NCBI RefSeq assembly: GCF_004102725.1
Contig: NZ_LHQS01000002.1
Coordinates: forward strand, 1,045,984 to 1,109,983
DNA: 64,000 nucleotides
Source: Methanoculleus taiwanensis
GTDB lineage: Archaea > Halobacteriota > Methanomicrobia > Methanomicrobiales > Methanoculleaceae
Reading direction: 5' to 3'
Part shown: in pieces, positions 53,961 through 61,526 of the stretch
Numbering within the stretch: position 1 is the first letter of the stretch
Layout: every line of letters begins with the position of its first letter
Position numbers and translations under genes: made by a program
Notes under the pieces: model-generated
What the model saw: only the letters and a program-made list of their open reading frames with translations
Told to the model about the DNA's origin: nothing
The model's database searches: none

Positions 53961-54854
53961 ATGGGGGCGATTTCAGCCTCAGATGCCGAATATCTCAGTG
54001 ATAAATCTGCGGATGAAGAATCAAAGGCTAAAAAATCGAAGGAAATTTCCAAGCCCCCTGAGTCGATTAACAGCCTGTTTAAACGATTTAAGAAGGAATA
54101 CGGGGAGTATCTCCTGAACGTCCGAAAGATTACTGAGAAGAAAGCCCGGTGGTACATTAATGATATGGAAAAACTGCCGCCCATATCCTCCGTTCCAGAT
54201 TTGGTATTGGCGAGTTTAAGAGAAAACTCGACGAAAGCCTTTCGGAATTTCATTCACTTCCTTGAAGACCTGAAAGGGTATGACAGCATCTTGGGGATAC
54301 CGCCTGAGCGATGGTTAAAACCGGCCAAAGTAAAACAGTCCGGCGTTGTGGAGATATACGTCTCCAATGACGAGATTCGAGAAGCCTATGAGCATTGTCC
54401 GGATGAACTCAAGACGTTCTTCAGGCTCATGATGTACTCGGGGAGTAGGGGCACTCACCTTATCGGTCTGATCAAGTCCTTTGATATCCGACAGGTTATC
54501 ATCGATGAGGAATACCCGGAAGTGGCGCACTATCCCACGTCCGAGTTAGCCAAAGGCACGAAACGAACCTTTCACGTATACTTCCCGGCCAGCCTTGTTA
54601 GTGAGCTGAAGTGCTATTCGCTTCCCTACGAGCATGAGGATACGATATACAAGAAGCTCGCCCATGACCGCGTTAATTCTAAGACCATCCGGAAGTGGCA
54701 CATGAATTTCATGATCAAGCAGAGAGTGACGGAGAGCATAGCAGACTTCATCCAGGGCAGGGCAGCCGCAACGGTCGGCAGCGCTCACTATCTGAATAAG
54801 GTTCAGAATGCAACGGAAGAGTATGAAAAACTAATCGGGAAGTTCCCGATTTAA
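53961..54854 (+). CDS. int: SSV-type tyrosine integrase (C-terminal bulk)
   Basis: A 297-residue recombinase counted from the Met at 53961. The catalytic set is Arg163 in MYSGSRGTHL, Lys201, Lys241-x2-Arg244, Arg267 in FIQGR, and Tyr277 in SAHYLN. The spacings R244 to Y277 (33) and R267 to Y277 (10) fit archaeal SSV1-like integrases. The frame is open through the att site into host DNA as far as 53856, giving WTERELNPRPLPCQ from the tRNA. In such viruses the att site lies within int, so the true N-terminus is expected at the far end of the element. T7 at 54856-54862 probably ends transcription. Confidence 0.85.
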   Translation: MGAISASDAEYLSDKSADEESKAKKSKEISKPPESINSLFKRFKKEYGEYLLNVRKITEKKARWYINDMEKLPPISSVPDLVLASLRENSTKAFRNFIHFLEDLKGYDSILGIPPERWLKPAKVKQSGVVEIYVSNDEIREAYEHCPDELKTFFRLMMYSGSRGTHLIGLIKSFDIRQVIIDEEYPEVAHYPTSELAKGTKRTFHVYFPASLVSELKCYSLPYEHEDTIYKKLAHDRVNSKTIRKWHMNFMIKQRVTESIADFIQGRAAATVGSAHYLNKVQNATEEYEKLIGKFPI

Positions 54855-54911
54855 TTTTTTTGTCTTAGCTTATCAATCTGCACGGAGATTAACTTAAAAG
54901 TGAAATTTAGT

Positions 54912-55508
54912 TTACTTTAAGTTCCTTCGTTTGGCAAGGATAGACCCTACGGTTGACCTATTAGGTGTTTTAGCAGATTTTATACTATTTATGTTAATTT
55001 GGAGCTCGCACGAGCCAGTTGCCTTTCTTGTTTCATCCCTATTTGATTCTGCATTTTCGATAATGGCATTCAATTTTTTTTCAATAGCCGTAAACCTATC
55101 ATCGAGGTCACTTGAGATCTTATTATCTACGCTATTCGATTTGGCAGCTACCCCAAACATAATGCTCAATACAGCGATTACTGCTGCAAAACCGAAGTTA
55201 AGAAGTAATGAACCGTTGTTAAAGGTCAGTCCCCAAAATGACTCTGGTGTTAATGACTCTGGTGTTGATGATGCTAGTAATAATTGATTGTAACTCACTT
55301 CAATCAATCCAATTCCAAGAAACGAAACGATAAAACCCAATATTCCTAGGAAACAACAAACGCCCCAAACAAATGCCATACCTAGTGCCTTTTCCTTTCT
55401 GTGAATATGCCAAGCCACAATAGCGCTAATGATTACTGCCAATACAACAATAATAACATGATGCTGATTGAATAATTCGAGCAGTCTGACGAGTGTATCC
55501 ACATTCAT
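54912..55508 (-). CDS. AT-rich membrane protein (cargo gene)
   Basis: A 198-residue protein with three hydrophobic segments (about 17-35, 43-72, 97-120), followed by a cytoplasmic coiled segment (KISSDLDDRFTAIEKKLNAIIENAE). Its codon use is AT-rich, unlike the virus structural genes and the host, which points to recent acquisition. It lies just inside the att site, a usual place for accessory cargo. The function is unknown; a role in superinfection exclusion or host defence is only a guess. Confidence 0.6.
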   Translation of the reverse strand: MNVDTLVRLLELFNQHHVIIVVLAVIISAIVAWHIHRKEKALGMAFVWGVCCFLGILGFIVSFLGIGLIEVSYNQLLLASSTPESLTPESFWGLTFNNGSLLLNFGFAAVIAVLSIMFGVAAKSNSVDNKISSDLDDRFTAIEKKLNAIIENAESNRDETRKATGSCELQININSIKSAKTPNRSTVGSILAKRRNLK

Positions 55509-55619
55509 TATGGTTACCTTACGCTTTATTGGCTTGTACGGTTATATATACATAAGTGCTTAATTTCATCTCTAATCCACCCTTTAATCCTAAAAAGACA
55601 TAATAATAAAGGATAATTA

Positions 55620-56210
55620 TTATGCGGGTGTCCCGTTCCACCAAAACTCAAACTGCACCGTCAGCGAGCCTCCCGCCGGGACAGTGACCGGAGCGAATAC
55701 ATCCCGCGTAATCAGCGTAGGGTAACCCCCGTTATAGGTATCCTGACTCTCCATCTTCAGCCCGACCTCAGCGCAGACCGTCTCGGAAGCCATCGGGAAG
55801 GTAGCCGAGAATAACTGCTTGATGATACTCCCGGAGGTGATGAGCGCCGGAGCAGTCGGCAGCGCCTCCGCGACCTGAGCATACAACTGATAGTCGGTAA
55901 TCGTCGGCGGCGTATCGTTGCTTCCGACAATCGCCTTTAGACTGTTCGCCCAGGAACCCTCATAGCTGCCAGGGTCGTTATACGAGTACAGGCTATGAGA
56001 GGCAACGACGTAGCTGCTGATCGTCCTCACCGTACCGTTGATATCGGTATACTGATAGGTCGTCGGATCGCTCGTGTTGTTCCATCGCTTAATCCAGTGC
56101 GTGAGGAAGACCGCGAAGTTCCAGAGATACAGATCGTTCTTCTTGCACTCTTCCGCGATAACATTCCCGTCTTCATCGAATCCCTTAACCAGAATCGCTA
56201 GCATCGACAT
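55620..56210 (-). CDS. Beta-rich virion protein, paralogue 1
   Basis: A 196-residue protein homologous to its upstream neighbour at 56220. Shared blocks: (I/V)(A/S)EECK(K/D)NDLYL near residue 20, a middle S(N/S)(D/T)(T)PPTI-type stretch, and the end (F/V)APVTVPAGGSLTVQFEFWWNGTPA. The strand-rich pattern and duplication suggest a trimeric spike, fibre or turret protein at the virion vertex. AGGTGA lies 4 bases before the ATG. Confidence 0.6.
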   Translation of the reverse strand: MSMLAILVKGFDEDGNVIAEECKKNDLYLWNFAVFLTHWIKRWNNTSDPTTYQYTDINGTVRTISSYVVASHSLYSYNDPGSYEGSWANSLKAIVGSNDTPPTITDYQLYAQVAEALPTAPALITSGSIIKQLFSATFPMASETVCAEVGLKMESQDTYNGGYPTLITRDVFAPVTVPAGGSLTVQFEFWWNGTPA

Positions 56211-56219
56211 TTTCTCACC

Positions 56220-56828
56220 TCAGGACGGCATACCGTTCAGCCAGTACTCGAACTGCACCGTGATCGACCCGCCCGCCGGGACGGTAACCGGCGTGAAGAT
56301 ATCCCGCGTTAAGATGCAGTACACCCTTGCATGAGGTTCTTTCACCTTATACGCAACTTCGGAGAGCGTAATCGAATTTTCAAACGACAACGTACCGGTG
56401 AACACAATTTTTATGGTATTCCCATCGTTCAGGATAACCGGCGCGTTCGGCTGTACTTCCGCCGTATAATTCCCCAACGCGAAATCGTAAATCGTCGGAG
56501 GAGTGGACGATACGCCGAACTGAATACGCCCGGTATTATCCCAGCCGCCGCCGTCCTCTTGTGAGTTATCCGGAGACCCCCAGAACCCGCCACCGGTCGT
56601 GTAGGAATCACCGTTTAAGTCATGCCCCTTGAACCGCTGAGCATAAGAGGTGCTGATCGCCTCTTTCAGCACTCCCGCAATGAGAGCGCCCCAGTTGAGC
56701 AGATACAGATCGTTATCCTTGCACTCTTCCGAAACTATCCGCCCTTCGGCATCCCTCACCGTCACCGTGAGGTGTACCGCCGAGCCGTTCCCGCCTTCGC
56801 TGCTCTCGTTGTTAATCGCATCAATCAT
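56220..56828 (-). CDS. Beta-rich virion protein, paralogue 2
   Basis: A 202-residue paralogue of the next gene: it starts MIDAINNESSEGGNGSAVHLT, has IVSEECKDNDLYLLN, SSTPPTIYDFALGNY, and ends FTPVTVPAGGSITVQFEYWLNG. The stop is 9 bases from the next start, so the two are co-translated. A structural role at the capsid surface is inferred from the beta-rich make-up and position among capsid genes. Confidence 0.6.
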   Translation of the reverse strand: MIDAINNESSEGGNGSAVHLTVTVRDAEGRIVSEECKDNDLYLLNWGALIAGVLKEAISTSYAQRFKGHDLNGDSYTTGGGFWGSPDNSQEDGGGWDNTGRIQFGVSSTPPTIYDFALGNYTAEVQPNAPVILNDGNTIKIVFTGTLSFENSITLSEVAYKVKEPHARVYCILTRDIFTPVTVPAGGSITVQFEYWLNGMPS

Positions 56829-56839
56829 TCATGAGCCCC

Positions 56840-57214
56840 CTATAACTGAGCACTTACGAACGTGCCCCCGCCGCCGTTTCTGATGTTCACCACATCCGAG
56901 ACGACCAAAACCCGCATCGAGCCCCCGCCGGAAGCGTTCGGTAATGCGGAACCGAGCGTAACGCTCACCGCATTTCCCGAGCCCGCCGCTCTTGTATAAT
57001 TCGGAAATTCGACAACCGGAGGGAGCGCCGCCGGATACCAATCCCCCGGAATGAGCGTTATGCTCATCCCACCGCCAGCCTTGTACGCCGGAGGGAGTGA
57101 GGTAGATACTTTCGTACTCCCGCCGCCGCAGCCGACCCCCATCGGCAGACCGTAGATCGTCTTTCGCTCGGTGATAGCAATAAGCCCCTGAGGAGGGGTG
57201 AGCGACTCCGGCAC
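56840..57214 (-). CDS. Glycine-rich small virion protein candidate
   Basis: A 124-residue protein with strands separated by Gly-rich loops (GVGCGGGSTK, AGGGMSITL, ASGGGSMRV, RNGGGGTF). It starts with GTG immediately after the TGA of the previous gene, and AGGAGGTG lies 6 bases upstream, a very strong ribosome site. That decides this frame against a 129-residue frame in another phase. No homologue is recognised. Confidence 0.55.
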   Translation of the reverse strand: MPESLTPPQGLIAITERKTIYGLPMGVGCGGGSTKVSTSLPPAYKAGGGMSITLIPGDWYPAALPPVVEFPNYTRAAGSGNAVSVTLGSALPNASGGGSMRVLVVSDVVNIRNGGGGTFVSAQL

Positions 57215-57676
57215 TCACCGCACCTCCTGAAGCCGGACGAACTTAACGGTAATCTCCGTGAATACCGAATCATCGAACGATAAGGCATAGTTCAGCGTAT
57301 CGCCCGGATTCATCGGCACGTCGAAGACGTACCCGCACTCCGCGCTTAACTCCTGAGCCGAATTGAGGTACGCCGACCGCCCGTTGATGTAGTAGACGAG
57401 CTTCGCCGCCGTTCCGAGGCAGATATGAATCCGCACCATCGCCGCCGAATCGACGGAGAGATTATTCTTCAGAATCGGTTTGAGCTTCCCGACGAGGAAG
57501 TTATCCCACTGATTCAGATACAGATCGGCCTCAATCTCCTTCGTAAACTGCGTCTTGTAGATCAGCCCGAGGATCTTCACGCCGTCGCCCGCCGACTCGA
57601 TGAGCCTTACCAGACCTTTCCGGACTTCCTGCATCTCCGAGCAGAAGAGTTTGGCGAAACAGGTTAGATCGACCAT
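57215..57676 (-). CDS. Virion protein candidate with C-terminal beta domain
   Basis: A 153-residue protein. Residues 1-60 are helical (CFAKLFCSEMQEVRKGLVRLIE), and the rest is beta-rich, ending MNPGDTLNYALSFDDSVFTEITVKFV, which resembles a jelly-roll edge. GGGGTGA precedes the ATG. It may be a minor capsid or base protein of the vertex complex. Confidence 0.55.
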   Translation of the reverse strand: MVDLTCFAKLFCSEMQEVRKGLVRLIESAGDGVKILGLIYKTQFTKEIEADLYLNQWDNFLVGKLKPILKNNLSVDSAAMVRIHICLGTAAKLVYYINGRSAYLNSAQELSAECGYVFDVPMNPGDTLNYALSFDDSVFTEITVKFVRLQEVR

Positions 57677-57679
57677 CGC

Positions 57680-57823
57680 TCACCCCTTCCGCTTTTTGAG
57701 GAGCAGATATGCTCCGACAACGACGAGCGCACCCAGGAGATACGGGAGGTACTGCTTCCAGCCTTCCGCCTCATCCTCTCCCGCCATATTCGCCAGGATA
57801 TCCGCACAGGTAACGCAGCCCAT
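57680..57823 (-). CDS. Tiny single-helix membrane protein (47 aa)
   Basis: MGCVTCADILANMAG opens with a CxxC, followed by a charged stretch, one hydrophobic helix YLPYLLGALVVVGAYLLL, and a KKRKG tail. GAGGGTG lies 8 bases before the ATG. It starts directly after the previous stop and ends 4 bases from the next start. Small membrane proteins of this kind line the lipid layer of internal-membrane viruses. Confidence 0.6.
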   Translation of the reverse strand: MGCVTCADILANMAGEDEAEGWKQYLPYLLGALVVVGAYLLLKKRKG

Positions 57824-57982
57824 CTAAACACCCTCTTTCGGTTCCTTCTTCCCGGTCATCTTGGTATGATACGGACAGCACCGCATCTCAAAGAGCGCGA
57901 CCGTTATCTTCTGGTACAGGGAGAAGAGGAGCGCGTATTGCCCCCCGATAGCCACAAAGAGCGCCACCGTTTCAAGAGACAT
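57824..57982 (-). CDS. Small protein with one amphipathic or membrane helix (52 aa)
   Basis: MSLETVALFVAIGGQYALLF is hydrophobic, then QKITVALFEMRCCPYHTK and a charged tail (TGKKEPKEGV). GGTGAG near the end of the upstream gene can serve as its ribosome site. The tight packing with neighbours supports expression. Confidence 0.5.
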   Translation of the reverse strand: MSLETVALFVAIGGQYALLFSLYQKITVALFEMRCCPYHTKMTGKKEPKEGV

Positions 57983-57991
57983 ACCGCCCGC

Positions 57992-58369
57992 TCACCGCCT
58001 CAGCGCCATGTATTTCCCGACGACCCATAGCCCCGCGACAAGGAACACGAAGAAGAGAATCAGCCCGGTACTCTGCTTCACCATATCGCCCGGATTCGCC
58101 GGATTCAGCCCGAAGCCCTCTTTCACACCCGTTCCCGCCGCATACGCCCCGACACCGAGACCCGCACCGAGCCCCGCCGGATACGCAAACATCTTGCCGA
58201 ACCGCCCGAGCGCCGCCTTCGAGCCGGGAGCCGCCCCAATATCCCGCACCACCGAAGCGCCCCGCTGCCCGACCGACTGAAAAACTTCAGACGCTCCCTT
58301 AAGGCTCTGCGAAATCTCGCCGGTCTTCGCCATCTGCGCGACCCGGAGCAGAGGATTGTAGACGCTCAC
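57992..58369 (-). CDS. Membrane protein following the LPKV-repeat protein
   Basis: A 125-residue protein. Its GTG start overlaps the previous TGA (GTGA), which shows translational coupling. The middle is Gly/Ala-rich (PAGLGAGLGVGAYAAGTGVKEG), and the C-terminus has a clear membrane helix STGLILFFVFLVAGLWVVGKYM followed by ALRR. It may pair with the 603-residue protein, with which it shares C-terminal anchoring. Confidence 0.6.
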   Translation of the reverse strand: MSVYNPLLRVAQMAKTGEISQSLKGASEVFQSVGQRGASVVRDIGAAPGSKAALGRFGKMFAYPAGLGAGLGVGAYAAGTGVKEGFGLNPANPGDMVKQSTGLILFFVFLVAGLWVVGKYMALRR

Positions 58370-60177
58370 GCGACAACCCCCTTTACCGTCCGGATAGCCG
58401 ACCGTCCCGCCTTCGTCTTCGTGGCGACGTAGTAGCCGCCGCCCGCGATGACGATGCAGCACCCAAGGAGCAGCGGGAACGCCAGCCCCCGCCGCGCCGC
58501 CTCAGCGAAGAGCCCCCCGACGACCGGCAGACCTTCCAGGAAGCCGCCGACATCCTGCGCGAAGTTCTCCACCGGCACGAAGTACTCCCCGCCGGGATAC
58601 CCCGGATCATAATAGCCGTCGCCGTTGCCGTCCTCACCGGGATAGTACGGATCATACGGAGACTCGCCGCCGGTCGGGTCAGCACCCCACCAGCCGCCCG
58701 GATACTCATACTCGCCGGGATAGTCGGCAGCCCCCGGAGCCGTGCCGTATGGGTTGTACCCTGCATACGGATCATACGGGTACTCCCCGCCGCCGTCTTC
58801 ACCCGGAGGAGCGCCGAAAGCGCCGAGCGCGTTTAAGGCCATCGTGCCGAGCCCCGCACCCGTCACCCCGACGAGCGCCGCCGTGCCGAGCGTCTTCACT
58901 TTACTCTGCGCCTTCGGGATATCCGGCATCTTCGGCGCTTCGGTATCCGCTATCTTCATCATCCCGCTCTCAGGAGCCGGAGTTTTATAGCGGGGAGTCT
59001 CCGGAACGGGAGCCTTCTTTGTATAGGTCTCCCTCCACGAAACCGTATTTTTTCGCGGAGCCGGAGCGGGAGCTTTCTTCGGAGCCGGAGCCTTCCGGAG
59101 TTCCTGCACCCAGGCCGGTTTCTTCACGCTCCCGAACTTCCCGCCGATAGCGCCCGCTACTTTGCGAACATTACCCAGTTTAAGCATGTCACCACCTACT
59201 TTCAAGCCTTTTGAGCCGAGTTTTCCCCCTTTTATCAGACCGCGAGCCACGCCATACCCGATACCGCCGGTAGCGACACCGAGCGCGAGCGTTCCGGCAT
59301 CCACCGCCGCCCAAAAGTAATCTTCACCCGTCAAATCCCCGCCGCGACCCGTAGCGGTCTTATTGACGACGTTGATCAAGTCCATCGGTAAGACGGCATC
59401 CGCCGCCATCGTGCCGCCGACCTGAGCGACCCCTAACGCCGTCTCCGCCGTGTTCCGACCCGCAAAAGCCCGCGTTAACCCGTCCTCGTAACTCTTATCC
59501 CGAGCACCTATCAGCGCATCCGCCGCCCCGCTCACCGTCTTCAGTTCCGGGTTATCCGGAAGCTTCGGGAGAGCCGGGAGAGCGCCCCCGATTGCACCGG
59601 CAGCGCCGCCAAGGGTGTTCCCGACCGCACCGACCGCCCCGCCGATATCCGGCAGTTTCGGAAGATCAGGCAGCTTACCGGAGACGACCGCAGCAGTCGT
59701 AACCGCACCCGCACCCATCACCGCCGCCGGAAGCCCGACCACCGCCCCGGAGAGATCCGGCAGTTTGACCGCCGGAAGAGAAGGCAGCACGACCTTCGGC
59801 AGCGTCGGAAGCGTTACCTTCGGTATGTCCGGAATCTTGACGGTCGGCAGAGCGACCTTCGGGATGGAGATAACCGGAGGAGCGACTTTCGGGAGCATCG
59901 AGCCAGCCGAAGCCGCCGCTTCCGCCGCCCACCGTGCCGCTTGTGCCTGTTCTTCAACCCACTTCTGCGCCGCCTTTGTGCCCGCCCGCATCCCCGCAGG
60001 GAGAGAGGGTAGAGAAGGAAGAGAGACCTTCGGCAGCGACGGTACAGAGATTTTCGGGAGGGAAATCTTCGGCAGAGTCGGCAGCGTTACCTTCGGTAAT
60101 GAGGGAAAGGAAAACTTCGGGAGCGTGACCTTCGGTAGAGAGGGAAGGGAGAAACTAGGGAAGGATAGACCGAACAC
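58366..60177 (-). CDS. Large LPKV-repeat, Tyr/Gly/Pro-rich virion protein candidate
   Basis: A 603-residue protein. Residues 5-65 and 95-145 are tandem short repeats of the form LPKV(T/S)LP(T/S) or IPKVxLP, with Pro every 3-4 residues. The middle has Ala/Gly-rich hydrophobic stretches, then a basic Pro/Ala/Lys linker (APAPKKAPAPAPRK near 370). A membrane helix lies near 430. A Tyr/Gly/Asp/Pro-rich segment covers 455-535 (repeats of YPYDPY, PGEYEYPG), and a final helix is near 570. Position next to the capsid gene suggests a structural or membrane-crossing role. Confidence 0.65.
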   Translation of the reverse strand: MFGLSFPSFSLPSLPKVTLPKFSFPSLPKVTLPTLPKISLPKISVPSLPKVSLPSLPSLPAGMRAGTKAAQKWVEEQAQAARWAAEAAASAGSMLPKVAPPVISIPKVALPTVKIPDIPKVTLPTLPKVVLPSLPAVKLPDLSGAVVGLPAAVMGAGAVTTAAVVSGKLPDLPKLPDIGGAVGAVGNTLGGAAGAIGGALPALPKLPDNPELKTVSGAADALIGARDKSYEDGLTRAFAGRNTAETALGVAQVGGTMAADAVLPMDLINVVNKTATGRGGDLTGEDYFWAAVDAGTLALGVATGGIGYGVARGLIKGGKLGSKGLKVGGDMLKLGNVRKVAGAIGGKFGSVKKPAWVQELRKAPAPKKAPAPAPRKNTVSWRETYTKKAPVPETPRYKTPAPESGMMKIADTEAPKMPDIPKAQSKVKTLGTAALVGVTGAGLGTMALNALGAFGAPPGEDGGGEYPYDPYAGYNPYGTAPGAADYPGEYEYPGGWWGADPTGGESPYDPYYPGEDGNGDGYYDPGYPGGEYFVPVENFAQDVGGFLEGLPVVGGLFAEAARRGLAFPLLLGCCIVIAGGGYYVATKTKAGRSAIRTVKGVVA

Positions 60178-60197
60178 TCCCCCTCATCCCCTCAGCC

Positions 60198-61187
60198 TCA
60201 GAAGCCCGCCGTGCCTTCAATCATCGCCCGCTCCGCCGCCTCGAAAGCGCGAGCGTTGACGACATGCTCACAGGAGATGTACCGGAGCGTTCCGGCGTTG
60301 GCGGTCTTCACGGAGAACTGATAGTCTCCCTTCGTCCAGCGCCAGCCCCGCAGCCCGTAGCCATCCGCCGAGACTTCCTGAGCATAGTTGAAGATAGCGC
60401 AGCCCGCCGGAGCAGCACCCGCTACGCAGTACTTGAAATTCCCGATACCGCGAAGCGTCGCCCAATCGACGTTGAGCAGTTCCCGCCGATCCGGAGAGGT
60501 GACGACCAGCCCCACGTTGGACGGCTCAGCGCTGCCGTATACCCCGGAAGCGTCCGTGAAGGTCATCACGCCGCGCCGGTGAAGGGTTCCGGTCGGCAGG
60601 TCGAGCACCCCGGAGAGCTCAGTGTTTGCCGCGACACTCGACACCAGCGCGTAGACCTTCGGTTCCGCCGCCGCTTCCAGGTTCGCACCGTATTTGGCGA
60701 CGAACTCTTCCGGCGTATAGACGTTCTCGGAGATGCTCACGGTGATGGTAGCCGCCGAGACCGTAACCCCGGTCGTGATAGTAGTGTCGAAGACCGCCTT
60801 CAGCTCAAGGGAGTCTTTCGTCACCGCCAGGATATCGCCTTCGTTGAGGATCAGCGTGTAGGTCTCGGTCGTCGAAGCCGAATCGTTCACGCTCACAGTA
60901 TCGGCAGCGACCGCAGCCCCGCCGTACAGCCCGTCAAACGCATTGAGGATAGCGATATCCTTGCCGTTCAGCGCATAGTGAACGGTCGAGCCGTCCGAGA
61001 TGACCCGCACCTCCTGAAGCGCCTTCAGGATATCCAGCCCCGTTCCGGAGTATGCCCCGCCGAAAGCGTTGGCAATCGTGAGCGATACCTTCAGGATGAG
61101 TGCATCGATAACGGCATCTTTCGGAAGGTTGACACTCGTTTTATTCAGCGTGAGTGTATCGCTAAGAGTCCTTATTTTTGAGTACAT
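60198..61187 (-). CDS. Major capsid protein, double-jelly-roll type
   Basis: A 329-residue protein with the features of PRD1/STIV-lineage capsid proteins. The short N-terminal segment KTSVNLPKDAVIDALILKVSLTI is the first strand pair. Two consecutive beta-rich halves of about 150 residues follow, with few helices, Gly/Ser loops, and a mid-protein helix (YTPEEFVAKYGANLEA, 162-177) linking them. Length is within the 320-400 range of such proteins. It is flanked by tiny membrane proteins and lies in one array with the packaging ATPase. The call rests on pattern and context; structure prediction would settle it. Confidence 0.72.
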   Translation of the reverse strand: MYSKIRTLSDTLTLNKTSVNLPKDAVIDALILKVSLTIANAFGGAYSGTGLDILKALQEVRVISDGSTVHYALNGKDIAILNAFDGLYGGAAVAADTVSVNDSASTTETYTLILNEGDILAVTKDSLELKAVFDTTITTGVTVSAATITVSISENVYTPEEFVAKYGANLEAAAEPKVYALVSSVAANTELSGVLDLPTGTLHRRGVMTFTDASGVYGSAEPSNVGLVVTSPDRRELLNVDWATLRGIGNFKYCVAGAAPAGCAIFNYAQEVSADGYGLRGWRWTKGDYQFSVKTANAGTLRYISCEHVVNARAFEAAERAMIEGTAGF

Positions 61188-61211
61188 GCTATTCGTGCCC
61201 CCGTTCCGCCG

Positions 61212-61325
61212 TTATTTCTTGAGGAACGACATTACCAGAGCGATCACAATCGTGCCGATAACGAGCGGAAGCGCGTGTTCCATGATGATCGGTTTAGCCG
61301 CATCAACAGCCCTTTCAAAGTCCAT
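61212..61325 (-). CDS. Tiny membrane protein (37 aa)
   Basis: MDFERAVDAAKPIIMEHALPLVIGTIVIALVMSFLKK (no longer run quoted elsewhere): an acidic N-terminus, one helix about residues 19-34, and a Lys-Lys end. It sits directly upstream of the capsid gene. Too short for most gene callers; a virion membrane protein is likely. Confidence 0.55.
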   Translation of the reverse strand: MDFERAVDAAKPIIMEHALPLVIGTIVIALVMSFLKK

Positions 61326-61369
61326 CGTTTACACCTCGAATACTGATATTCTGCCCCGATACCGCCGCC

Positions 61370-61480
61370 TTACTTCTTCTCCTCGCCGAACATGGCAGTA
61401 GCCGCCCGAACCAGGACGACGAACGAGAAGGTAGCAAACGGCACACAGTAAGCCGCAAGGACACCCGTAATTATGTCCAT
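61370..61480 (-). CDS. Tiny membrane protein (36 aa)
   Basis: Begins MDIITGVLAAYCVPFATF, continues as one long hydrophobic helix, and ends MFGEEKK. It shares layout with the 37-residue neighbour. The ribosome site is weak. It lies between the AT-rich cargo gene and the capsid gene. Confidence 0.5.
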   Translation of the reverse strand: MDIITGVLAAYCVPFATFSFVVLVRAATAMFGEEKK

Positions 61481-61526
61481 GAGGGAGTATCCGCGAGGGA
61501 ATGAGAAAAAGAGGTAGTAACAATGA

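Noticed and set aside
53916-53970. A complete tRNA-Ala, perhaps with an intron after the anticodon
   Set aside because: No D arm or 5' acceptor strand (expected GGACCGA complement) is found within several hundred bases to the right, and an integrase gene begins there. A remnant att site explains it better.
56829-57218. A 129-codon frame overlapping 56840-57214
   Set aside because: It lacks a ribosome site and is Arg/Gly-rich; the alternative frame has a perfect AGGAGGTG and abuts the previous stop.
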